A DNA stretch of 64,000 nt from JAUHXS01 sp965213575 (lineage in GTDB: Bacteria > Bacteroidota > Bacteroidia > Chitinophagales > JAUHXS01): the NCBI GenBank assembly GCA_965213575.1, contig CBDBZN010000019.1, positions 1 through 64,000 on the forward strand, in the 5' to 3' direction. Below are positions 44,510 to 52,406 of this stretch, piece by piece. How positions within the stretch are numbered: position 1 is the first letter of the stretch; every line of letters starts with the position of its first letter. The position numbers and the translations under genes are program-made. The notes under the pieces are model-generated. The model made no database searches. It was given only the letters and a program-made list of their open reading frames with translations, and was not told the origin of the DNA.

Positions 44510-46393
44510 TTATCCTATTTCCGAAAGCTCCAGCCATCTAAATGATTTTTCATCAATTTGAGCTACTACTTCACCTAATCGGTTGGAATGTTTTTGTAGT
44601 TCTTCATAATTTTCGCCTAACTCCGGCAGCTTTGTTTCTATATCTTTTTTCTCTTTTTCTAAAACTGCAATTTCCTTTTCCAGTTGCTCAAACTCCAATT
44701 TCTCTTTATAAGTAATCTTTTGATTTTTTTCTTTTTCTATTAGCTTCGGTGGTTCATTTACTACAGGCTTTTTACTTTGTTTAGCAAATTCTTCAGCATC
44801 TTCTTTCTCCCACTTATACTCCGTATAGGAGCCATTATAATCATTAACGATTCCCTCGCCTTCAAAAATGAATAGATGGTCAACAAGCTTATCCATAAAA
44901 TATCTATCATGCGAAACTATAATCACACACCCTTTAAAAGCCAGTAAAAACTCTTCCAATTTAGTTAACGTTAGCAAATCCAAATCATTGGTAGGTTCAT
45001 CTAAAATCAAAAAATTAGGATTTTTGATCAGAACCATCAAGAGATGTAAACGCCTCCTTTCTCCACCGCTTAATTTAGAAACAGGATTATACTGCATTTC
45101 CGGTGGGAACATAAAATGTTGTAAAAATTGAGAAGCGCTCAGTTTTGAACCGTTTCCTAATGTAATGACTTCTGCGACTTCTTTGAGTACTTCAATAACT
45201 CGCTTATCTTCTTCAAGCTGTATGCCTTTTTGATCGTAATAGCCATAAACAATGGTATCTCCTACATTTATTTTCCCTGAATCAGCTTTTTCTTTACCGG
45301 TGATTAAATTTAAAAAGGTTGACTTCCCTACTCCGTTCTTTCCGACAATCCCTATCCGCTCTCCTTTTTTAAAAGTATAGTCAAATCCTTCCAAAATCTT
45401 TAAATTGTCATATTGTTTATAGACTTTTTTCATCTCCAACACCTTCCCGCCCACTCGTGACATTTTCATCTCGAGTTTTAATTCTTGTTCTTTAATACCG
45501 CTGTTTGCCTTGTCTTTAATTTTAGAAAAAGCATCTAATCGAGATTTAGATTTTGTTCCGCGCGCTTTCGGCATGCGGCGCACCCACTCCAGTTCTTTTT
45601 TCATTAACTTTCCGGCCTTATCTATTTCTGTCTGTGTTATGGTTTCTCGCTCAGCTCTTTTTTCGATAAAATAGCTATAGTTGCCGCGATGCCTATATAA
45701 TTTTCCATTATTTATTTCTAAGATGTTATTGCAAATCCTATCTAAAAAATAACGATCGTGCGTGACCATAAGCAAAGACATTTTACTTTGCGACAAGTAC
45801 TTCTCTAACCACTCAATCATTTCAATATCTAGATGATTAGTAGGTTCATCTAAAATCAATAACTCAGGGTCATCTAAAAGCACCATCGCTAACGCTAACC
45901 TTTTTTTCTGTCCACCCGAAAGTTGAGAAATTGGCAAACTATAATCATTAATACCAAATTGAGTTAGAATTTGTTTAGCTCTTCGCTCATAATCCCAAGC
46001 ATTATATTCATCCATTTTGGAAGTAGCCACATCCAGCATTTGCTGAGTTTGATCGTTATAAGCTTCTGTTTGTGCATTAATAGCTTCTTCATACTCTCTT
46101 AAGATGCCTAATACTGTTGAATAAGTACTATTTATTAAATCATTGATGGTATGTTGATCATCAAAGGAAGGTTCTTGTTTGAGATAACCGATTTTCAAAT
46201 CTTTTCTGACAGTTACAGTGCCAGAATCAGGTACTTCTTCTCCTGCAATGATTTTAAGCAGGCTGGATTTCCCAGTACCGTTGTTTGCTATTAGGGCTAA
46301 TTTTTCTCCTTTATTTAAGCCAAAACTAAGATCCTCAAAAAGGATTTTATCGGCGTAACTCTTTGCAAGGTTTTCTACGAGTATGTAATTCAT
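44510..46393 (-). CDS. ABC-F ATPase (Uup-like)
   Basis: Soluble tandem ABC ATPase of 627 aa acting on the ribosome or DNA, not in transport. Two nucleotide-binding domains: Walker A NNGTGKSS (about 38-45) and GKNGVGKST (about 350), signatures LSGGQKKR and LSGGERRR, Walker B LLILDEPTNHLD and FLILDEPTNDLD. The interdomain linker WVRRMPKARGTKSKSRLDAF is typical. A C-terminal coiled coil (about 555-620) marks the Uup subgroup. ATG start, single gene. Confidence 0.92.
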   Translation of the reverse strand: MNYILVENLAKSYADKILFEDLSFGLNKGEKLALIANNGTGKSSLLKIIAGEEVPDSGTVTVRKDLKIGYLKQEPSFDDQHTINDLINSTYSTVLGILREYEEAINAQTEAYNDQTQQMLDVATSKMDEYNAWDYERRAKQILTQFGINDYSLPISQLSGGQKKRLALAMVLLDDPELLILDEPTNHLDIEMIEWLEKYLSQSKMSLLMVTHDRYFLDRICNNILEINNGKLYRHRGNYSYFIEKRAERETITQTEIDKAGKLMKKELEWVRRMPKARGTKSKSRLDAFSKIKDKANSGIKEQELKLEMKMSRVGGKVLEMKKVYKQYDNLKILEGFDYTFKKGERIGIVGKNGVGKSTFLNLITGKEKADSGKINVGDTIVYGYYDQKGIQLEEDKRVIEVLKEVAEVITLGNGSKLSASQFLQHFMFPPEMQYNPVSKLSGGERRRLHLLMVLIKNPNFLILDEPTNDLDLLTLTKLEEFLLAFKGCVIIVSHDRYFMDKLVDHLFIFEGEGIVNDYNGSYTEYKWEKEDAEEFAKQSKKPVVNEPPKLIEKEKNQKITYKEKLEFEQLEKEIAVLEKEKKDIETKLPELGENYEELQKHSNRLGEVVAQIDEKSFRWLELSEIG

Positions 46394-46473
46394 GAAAATG
46401 ACTGTATAGTGGGTTGCAAAGTAAACACTAATTGTCTAATAAAATATTCTAAAACTAGAATAAGAATGGAAAT

Positions 46474-47073
46474 TTATAAAGACATATGTGCGTAATAACC
46501 ATCTTCTATTTTTCTGATGATATTTTCAATATCCCGCTCCTCTTGCACATCGTATTCATATTTTAAACTCGAGCCAAAAATACGGGCAATTCCCTGCCAG
46601 AAAAACGCAGAAACACCGCCCTTCATTTCTTTTACCACGTTATAAGCAGTACGTTCTGTTTGGCGATCTATTAATTTAATCAAAATCTTGCCTTGCCTAA
46701 CCGTCATATTTCTAAGGTCACCTTCGAATTGATCTTTGAGTTTCAGCTCTAATTCATCCACATATTTCCTCCGATCTTTACCTTTTTCTATTAAACCAAG
46801 TTCTTTATCAAGCTCTTGTAATATAATACCTGCACGCTGTGCATAAGGATATACCTTCCTAACGTCTCTTTGTAGCCGGGTGTATCTATTTAGCTCGCGT
46901 TGGTTTTTCCATGTACGCTGGCCGACAATTGCAACTTCAGGCAAATAAATGATAGCTACTGTATCGCCATCTAACATTTTTCCATGGAAAATATTATTGT
47001 CAGACTGTGCAGAACAATATGTCGAACATGCTATAACAAACAAAAATAAGAGTTGCATTCGATGTTTCATCAT
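46474..47073 (-). CDS. DUF4294 secreted protein
   Basis: 199-aa protein with signal peptide (1-22, cleavage near CSA/QSD). The core VAIVGQRTWKNQRELNRYTRLQRDVRKVYPYAQRAG (in pieces) and the block RKYVDELELKLKDQFEGDLRNMTVRQGKILIKLIDRQT match DUF4294, found in Bacteroidota and of unknown function. Highly basic and helical. No operon partner: the upstream neighbours are two tiny lipoproteins on the other strand and the ABC-F gene lies 80 bp downstream. Confidence 0.85.
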   Translation of the reverse strand: MMKHRMQLLFLFVIACSTYCSAQSDNNIFHGKMLDGDTVAIIYLPEVAIVGQRTWKNQRELNRYTRLQRDVRKVYPYAQRAGIILQELDKELGLIEKGKDRRKYVDELELKLKDQFEGDLRNMTVRQGKILIKLIDRQTERTAYNVVKEMKGGVSAFFWQGIARIFGSSLKYEYDVQEERDIENIIRKIEDGYYAHMSL

Positions 47074-47149
47074 ATCTTATTAAACGTTATTTAATAGAAA
47101 AAGTTTGATTTTCAATACCAAATGTTCTATTTTTAATAAACTGTACATT

Positions 47150-47281
47150 ATGAAACAATCAAAAATTATACCATCTGCATATATCTTTGCATTAATATTT
47201 ATAGCAAGCATTATTTCTTCATGCGCCGTACCGACAAGTTGTGGCAGCACAAAAAAACATCATAAAATGATGAAAAATTAA
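47150..47281 (+). CDS. Tiny lipoprotein (43 aa)
   Basis: MKQSKIIPSA start, a hydrophobic stretch and a lipobox ISSC at residues 22-25, followed by a mature peptide of only about 19 residues with a second cysteine (PTSCGS) and a basic, histidine-bearing tail (TKKHHKMMKN). The signal sequence and lipobox argue that it is real despite its size. A similar gene follows 58 bp downstream. Confidence 0.55.
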   Translation: MKQSKIIPSAYIFALIFIASIISSCAVPTSCGSTKKHHKMMKN

Positions 47282-47339
47282 GGAAAAAATGTCAATTTTG
47301 CTTAATTAAAGCTATCAAAGATATAACAGAAATTTTTAC

Positions 47340-47492
47340 ATGAAATATCTCGTATTTAAATATATAAAAGTTGTAGCCGGGCTGGTGCTAACAGCAATGT
47401 TTTTTTCTGCTTGTGCTTACTCTAGAAAATGTCAGGTAAGGCCGATGGAAAATACACAAGCTCCTATCATTTCACCAACTACACAAGTATAA
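47340..47492 (+). CDS. Tiny lipoprotein (50 aa)
   Basis: Begins MKYLVFKYIKVVAGLV with a hydrophobic core and lipobox FSAC at residues 22-25; the mature part is about 26 residues with a second cysteine (SRKCQVRPME). Same architecture as the preceding 43-aa gene: lipidated cysteine, short spacer, second cysteine, charged tail. Probably co-transcribed with it. Ends 12 bp before the convergent trxB stop. Function unknown. Confidence 0.55.
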   Translation: MKYLVFKYIKVVAGLVLTAMFFSACAYSRKCQVRPMENTQAPIISPTTQV

Positions 47493-47504
47493 CTCATCTT
47501 GCAG

Positions 47505-48449
47505 TTAATGCAATCCAGCTACAGTAAGATATCTTTCTGCATCTAACGCTGCCATGCAACCACTTCCGGCAGCTGTAACAGCTTGGCGATAATGGCTATC
47601 TTGAACATCCCCACAGGCAAAAACACCCTCTATATTTGTTTTAGCTGTACCCGGAATAGTGTTAATATAACCCACCGGATCCATATCTAAATAATCCTTA
47701 AAAATATCAGAGTTAGGTTTATGCCCAATAGCTACGAAAAAACCGGTAATAGGAATAACCTGCTTTTCACCTGTTTGATTATTTTTAATTCTAACACCTT
47801 CTACTACTTTTTCACCTAATATCTCATCCGTTTCAGCATTCCAATATATTTTAATGTTTTTAGTAGCTAAAACTCTTGCTTGCATAATCTTAGAGGCTCT
47901 CATTTCGTCTCTTCTAACGATCATGTGAACAGTAGAGCATAATTTAGAGAGATATAAAGACTCCTCGGCGGCAGTATCGCCGGCACCAACAATAGCCACT
48001 TCTTGCTCTTTGTAAAAGAAGCCGTCGCAAACAGCACAAGCAGAAACACCATGTCCATTTAAACGTTTTTCAGACTCTATTCCCAACCATTTGGCACTGG
48101 CTCCTGTTGATATTAATACCGAATCAGCTAATATTTCTTTTTTACCGTCAATAATTACTTTATGAGGCTTACCGGAAAAATCTACAGCGGTTGCAATGCC
48201 ATATCTTACATCTGTTCCTACGCGTTCTGCTTGCTTTTTGAAATCTTCCATCATAGCAGGCCCTTGTACTCCATCGGGATATCCCGGATAATTCTCTACA
48301 TCCGTCGTTAACATCAATTGTCCGCCGGGCTCTAAACCTTGATACATAACAGGTTTCATATTAGCTCTTGCTGCATAAATAGCTGCTGTATAACCGGCAG
48401 GCCCCGATCCTATAATTAAACATTTAACTTTTTCGGCTTGCTCACTCAT
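47505..48449 (-). CDS. trxB: Thioredoxin-disulfide reductase
   Basis: NADPH-dependent FAD enzyme that reduces thioredoxin. 314 aa; FAD motif IIGSGPAGYTAAIYAA (12-27), redox-active C-A-V-C in SACAVCDGFFYK (about 138-145), NADPH motif VGAGDTAAEESLYLS, and GVFACGDVQDSHYRQAVTAAGSG. Presence of the CxxC separates it from the ferredoxin reductase at 16817. ATG start with a candidate promoter upstream. Confidence 0.96.
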   Translation of the reverse strand: MSEQAEKVKCLIIGSGPAGYTAAIYAARANMKPVMYQGLEPGGQLMLTTDVENYPGYPDGVQGPAMMEDFKKQAERVGTDVRYGIATAVDFSGKPHKVIIDGKKEILADSVLISTGASAKWLGIESEKRLNGHGVSACAVCDGFFYKEQEVAIVGAGDTAAEESLYLSKLCSTVHMIVRRDEMRASKIMQARVLATKNIKIYWNAETDEILGEKVVEGVRIKNNQTGEKQVIPITGFFVAIGHKPNSDIFKDYLDMDPVGYINTIPGTAKTNIEGVFACGDVQDSHYRQAVTAAGSGCMAALDAERYLTVAGLH

Positions 48450-48474
48450 TTTTTGGGTTATTTATTTATAGTTA

Positions 48475-48482
48475 CAAAAATA
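48475..48482 (-). promoter_or_regulatory. Candidate -7 element for trxB
   Basis: On the minus strand TATTTTTG fits TAnnTTTG and lies 25 bp upstream of the trxB ATG. Confidence 0.4.
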
Positions 48483-48653
48483 ATAGAAGTCTTATGGGAA
48501 AACTATTTAACTAAGATATTTTATATACAAGAAATTAACATTTAGGTTTATTAAATATCTATAATACTTATAAATTAAAATATTTATTGTTTTAATTATA
48601 TAAACCCACTCCACCCCTCCACCTTTTAAATAAATGTGGTAATTTATACAAGC

Positions 48654-50333
48654 TTATCTTATCAAACTGATAATATTCATATATTGTTCCTCCACCCCAT
48701 CTATACGCCGATAGCTCATAGAATAAGAATATACTCCCACAGGAGCTAATTGATTATTGTAGTAGCCATTCCACCCTTGATCCTTATTATTGGTTTTATA
48801 CACCAACTCTCCCCATCTATTATAGATTTTAAAACTATAGAGTTCTTCAATGATTTCTTTAGCTACAACCTCAAAGACATCATTTAATCCATCTCCGTTA
48901 GGCGAAAAAGCGTTAGGAATAGGAAATGCGGTAGTGTCTTCTAATACTCCAATGATATTACAATCTAAATTTTTTAACAATAGATATGCACAAAAATAAT
49001 CAGGAATGCCGTAACCTAATTTATCATCCGGGTTATTAGCTTGGCTAGCGGATTGTTGAATAGCATTGATTATTTCTATGTTCGTTTTATTAGGAAAAGC
49101 CTGCCATAAACATGTGCTGATACCTGCAATTAATGGAGAGGAAAAAGAAGTACCATTAGAAGTGCCTAAATTGCCGGAAGTGCTTAATACGAAAGTCCCT
49201 TGTCCTTGCCCTACTACATTAGGTTTAATGCGGCCATCTGCCGTTGGCCCCCTTGAACTAAAAGGAGCATAATTTCCGGAACTATTCACTGCGCCTATTG
49301 TAAAAACACTATCCCCATCGCCCGGGGCTGTTACCTTACCCCATGAACTATTTCCTTCATTTCCGGCACTATTCACAACCAACATGCCTTTACTGGCAGC
49401 TATATCAGCGCCTATGGTTATACGCGCAGTATTGCCATCTATATCATCTAAAGTATAATTCATAGACGACTTATCAAATTCATTATAACCTAAAGAAGTA
49501 TTGATAACATCTATACCTAAGCTGTCAGCATATTCAGCTGCCGCCACCCAATTATCTTCTTCAATACGATATTCAAAAGGTGCCTCCGTTTTAAAAAGCC
49601 AATAAGTCGCATTTGGAGCAGTTCCTACTATTTCTCCCGGCAAATTAGCAGCCATTACAGAAAGCACACTCGTACCATGGCCTCCTCCATCATATAAGGT
49701 TTTATCTTCTTGGACAAAATCGTATCCTTCTTTTATTCGATTCTGCATTCTTAAACTGTCAAAGCCCTTGATCTGATCTACATTGATAAAACCATTATCC
49801 ATTACTGCGATCCACATGCCTTCTCCCTTATAACCTAGCCGGTGTATAACATCACCATTTACCATCGCTATTTGATTATAAGCCATTCCATAGTTAATAT
49901 CAGCTTGAGTTTTGCCAGTCCAAGGCTCAATACCGGGTTGCTTACCAAATTCCATATAAGCGACAGAATCTATTTTTTGTACAAATGGAAGGTGATTGAT
50001 TTTTTCTAAAAGTAATGAGTCAGTTATTGTTGTATCAGCATTTTTTATAGTTACTGCATTAAACCATTTAGAGCAGTGCACAATGGAAGCACCTTTATTT
50101 ATGATACTATCAATATAAGAAGGTGTGATAGGCAAGTCATTTTTTACGATTGATATATTTTGCTTAGCTCTCCTATCCAATGCTCTTTGAGATAAATATG
50201 CTTCAGGCTCTTCAAGGGAAAATGGATTATTTGCTTTATTAGTGAACTGTACCCAATAGCGGCTAGGAGCTGTTTGAGAAAAAGCTTTAAAAAAGTATAT
50301 ATTAAATATAATTAAACAGATATATTTTAGCAA
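48654..50333 (-). CDS. Subtilisin-family serine protease exported by type IX secretion
   Basis: 559-aa secreted S8 protease. Signal peptide to about residue 19 (FFKAFSQ), a Bacteroidota-type propeptide beginning RYWVQFTNK, then the catalytic triad: Asp in IAVMDNGFI, His in GGHGTSVLSVMAA and Ser in GTSFSSPLIAG, with oxyanion Asn in VVNSAGNEGNSS. The C-terminus from about 470 is a type B sorting domain (PIPNAFSPNGDGLNDVFEV, IYNRWGELVYKT, GWNGYYNNQ), so it is exported through T9SS. The start is TTG at 50333; a stop lies two codons upstream. Confidence 0.92.
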   Translation of the reverse strand: MLKYICLIIFNIYFFKAFSQTAPSRYWVQFTNKANNPFSLEEPEAYLSQRALDRRAKQNISIVKNDLPITPSYIDSIINKGASIVHCSKWFNAVTIKNADTTITDSLLLEKINHLPFVQKIDSVAYMEFGKQPGIEPWTGKTQADINYGMAYNQIAMVNGDVIHRLGYKGEGMWIAVMDNGFINVDQIKGFDSLRMQNRIKEGYDFVQEDKTLYDGGGHGTSVLSVMAANLPGEIVGTAPNATYWLFKTEAPFEYRIEEDNWVAAAEYADSLGIDVINTSLGYNEFDKSSMNYTLDDIDGNTARITIGADIAASKGMLVVNSAGNEGNSSWGKVTAPGDGDSVFTIGAVNSSGNYAPFSSRGPTADGRIKPNVVGQGQGTFVLSTSGNLGTSNGTSFSSPLIAGISTCLWQAFPNKTNIEIINAIQQSASQANNPDDKLGYGIPDYFCAYLLLKNLDCNIIGVLEDTTAFPIPNAFSPNGDGLNDVFEVVAKEIIEELYSFKIYNRWGELVYKTNNKDQGWNGYYNNQLAPVGVYSYSMSYRRIDGVEEQYMNIISLIR

Positions 50334-50410
50334 AATCTATAGGTATTAATTCATTTCTGCAAACAAACAAAATATCATATTAGTTTAATAGTAAGTTTAG
50401 AATATAAATT

Positions 50411-50418
50411 TATATTTG
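50411..50418 (+). promoter_or_regulatory. Candidate -7 element for lipocalin-like gene
   Basis: TATATTTG fits TAnnTTTG and lies 29 bp upstream of the ATG at 50448. Confidence 0.4.
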
Positions 50419-50447
50419 CATCTTACTTAACTATAAATACCACAAAA

Positions 50448-50864
50448 ATGAAAAAAATAACTAAATTATTATCAGCAATTGTGTTAATGTCCATATTATT
50501 TACTGCATGTTCTAAAGACAATAAAGTTTCCAGAAAATTAGACGGTGATTGGACTGTAACTGAATTTAAAGTAAATGGAGATGCTCAAGACTTATCTGCT
50601 TTTGATATTGAATATTCTTTTACTGAATGTGATACTAAAGAAGAATACTGTTCCGGTAGCATAACATTTTCAGGAGGCAATTTTACTGATACTGAACTTT
50701 TCGAATATCAAATTTCTGAAAAAGGCAAGGTAATGACCATTAGAGATGATCCAAATGACACTGACTTAGTAGTTGCAAATATTATTGATGTCGATAATAA
50801 TGATCTGGAAATTTCCTATACAGATGATGACGACTTTTTCGAAATCACGATGGAAAAAAAGTAA
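50448..50864 (+). CDS. Lipocalin-like lipoprotein
   Basis: 138-aa lipoprotein: signal to lipobox FTAC (Cys21), then a small beta-rich domain with the opening KLDGDWTVTEFKVNGD typical of lipocalin-like (DUF5004/lipocalin_4) Bacteroidota proteins. Strongly acidic, two internal cysteines (ECDTKEEYC) that may form a disulfide. Has its own candidate promoter and a good terminator. No ligand can be inferred. Confidence 0.75.
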   Translation: MKKITKLLSAIVLMSILFTACSKDNKVSRKLDGDWTVTEFKVNGDAQDLSAFDIEYSFTECDTKEEYCSGSITFSGGNFTDTELFEYQISEKGKVMTIRDDPNDTDLVVANIIDVDNNDLEISYTDDDDFFEITMEKK

Positions 50865-50880
50865 AATTCTTACATTTATA

Positions 50881-50909
50881 AAAGCCCTTTAAAATAAAGG
50901 GCTTTTTTT
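50881..50909 (+). terminator. Rho-independent terminator of lipocalin-like gene
   Basis: Perfect 10-bp stem AAAGCCCTTT / AAAGGGCTTT, 5-nt loop, followed by further T residues, 16 bp after the stop. Confidence 0.85.
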
Positions 50910-50962
50910 GTGAATTTTATTATCAATCCAACACTAATTAGATTTTCAATAAAAATCCATAG

Positions 50963-51679
50963 ATGAAAATAGCACTATTAGGATATGGCAAAATGGGTAA
51001 AACCATAGAAACAATCGCTTTAGAACGAGGACATGAAATCAATCTGAAGGTAAATGCCGATAATCTATCTCAATTAACTAAGGAAAATCTGCAAGAGTCA
51101 GATGTAGCTATTGAGTTTAGTACCCCTCAAAGTGCTTATGGAAATATTTTAAAATGTTTTGAAGCGAATACGCCTATTGTGGTAGGTACGACTGCATGGC
51201 TGGATAAATTAAATGAAATTAAACAAAAATGCTTAAGTGGAAATCACTCCTTTTTCTATGCTTCTAACTTTAGTATCGGAGTAAATATTTTTTTTGAGCT
51301 CAATAAAAAATTAGCTCAATTGATGAATAATCAAACGCAGTATAAAGTCGCTATAGATGAAGACCATCATACTGAGAAACTAGATTCACCCAGCGGCACA
51401 GCCATTACGTTGGCAGAAGGCATCATAGGAAACTTAAATCATAAAGAAAAATGGATCAATAATCCATCAAATGACGAAAATATCCTTCCTATTATATCAC
51501 ACAGAAACCCGGGTGTCCCCGGCACTCATACGATCAAATATAACTCAGAAGTAGATTTTATTGAGATCACTCATCAAGCACATTCCAGAAAAGGATTTGC
51601 AGAAGGGTCAGTGTTGGCAGCCGAGTGGCTGGTCAATAAAAAAGGTTTTTTTACCATGGCTGATATGCTGAAATTTTAA
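50963..51679 (+). CDS. dapB: 4-hydroxy-tetrahydrodipicolinate reductase
   Basis: NAD(P)H-dependent reduction in lysine/diaminopimelate synthesis, one step before DapD. 238 aa, slightly short but typical for Bacteroidota. Nucleotide-binding GYGKMGKTIE (7-16), VEFSTP-like AIEFSTPQSAYGN, VVGTTAW, FSIGVNIFF, catalytic EDHHTEKLDSPSGTAITLAE and HRNPGVPGTHTIKY. ATG start. Single gene after a strong terminator. Confidence 0.95.
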   Translation: MKIALLGYGKMGKTIETIALERGHEINLKVNADNLSQLTKENLQESDVAIEFSTPQSAYGNILKCFEANTPIVVGTTAWLDKLNEIKQKCLSGNHSFFYASNFSIGVNIFFELNKKLAQLMNNQTQYKVAIDEDHHTEKLDSPSGTAITLAEGIIGNLNHKEKWINNPSNDENILPIISHRNPGVPGTHTIKYNSEVDFIEITHQAHSRKGFAEGSVLAAEWLVNKKGFFTMADMLKF

Positions 51680-51699
51680 AATTATATGCTTAAAGATAA

Positions 51700-52251
51700 C
51701 TACTCCAACTGTAAGCCATTTTCAAGAAATTTTTCGTAAATACTCCATAGTACAATTCCAATACTGACAGACACATTAAAAGAGTGCTTAGTTCCATGTT
51801 GTGGAATTTCAATGCTCCCGTCTAACAAAGGCATTAAATCATCTGACACGCCATTTACCTCATGACCAAAAAATAAAGCTAATTTTTCATTATCCACCTG
51901 AAAATTCTGTAATAAAACACTATCATCAGTTTGCTCTACAGCTAAGCATTTATATCCTTGCTCCTTTAACTTTGTAAACGCTTCTACCACATTTTTTTCA
52001 TGGGCCCACGGAACGGATTCGGTGGCACCTAAAGCAGTTTTAGTAATTTCTCGGTGTGGAGGTTGTGCTGTAATACCTCCTAATATTATCTCTTCTACCA
52101 AAAAAGCATCTGCCGTTCTAAACGCTGCACCAACATTGCTTAAACTTCTTACGTTATCCAATACAATTTTAACCGGCAATTTATTTGCAGCTTTATACTG
52201 CTGCGGATTTTTGCGTTTTAATTCTAATAATTTCAACTTTCTCATGATCAT
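51700..52251 (-). CDS. SpoU/TrmH family RNA methyltransferase
   Basis: 183-aa SPOUT-fold 2'-O-ribose methyltransferase. Motif 1 is NVRSLSNVGAAFRTADAF (conserved N and R), motif 2 ALFFGHEVNGVSDDLMPLLD and motif 3 IEIPQHGTKHSFNVSVSIGIVLW, which form the trefoil-knot SAM site. No N-terminal RNA-binding extension, so the target (tRNA or rRNA) is not predictable. Convergent with dapB at a 20-bp gap and divergent from mutS. Confidence 0.92.
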   Translation of the reverse strand: MIMRKLKLLELKRKNPQQYKAANKLPVKIVLDNVRSLSNVGAAFRTADAFLVEEIILGGITAQPPHREITKTALGATESVPWAHEKNVVEAFTKLKEQGYKCLAVEQTDDSVLLQNFQVDNEKLALFFGHEVNGVSDDLMPLLDGSIEIPQHGTKHSFNVSVSIGIVLWSIYEKFLENGLQLE

Positions 52252-52406
52252 ACAAATTTAGTGATAAACTTGTGTATAACTTATAACTTGTTAATTATTC
52301 ATTCATCATGATGTGTTGTATTTTTAAAAAGTAACAGCTTCAGTTAAGAAGTAAAAGTTGTTTCGATTTCAACTGAAATTCATAAGTCATTAACGCTAAA
52401 TTATCC

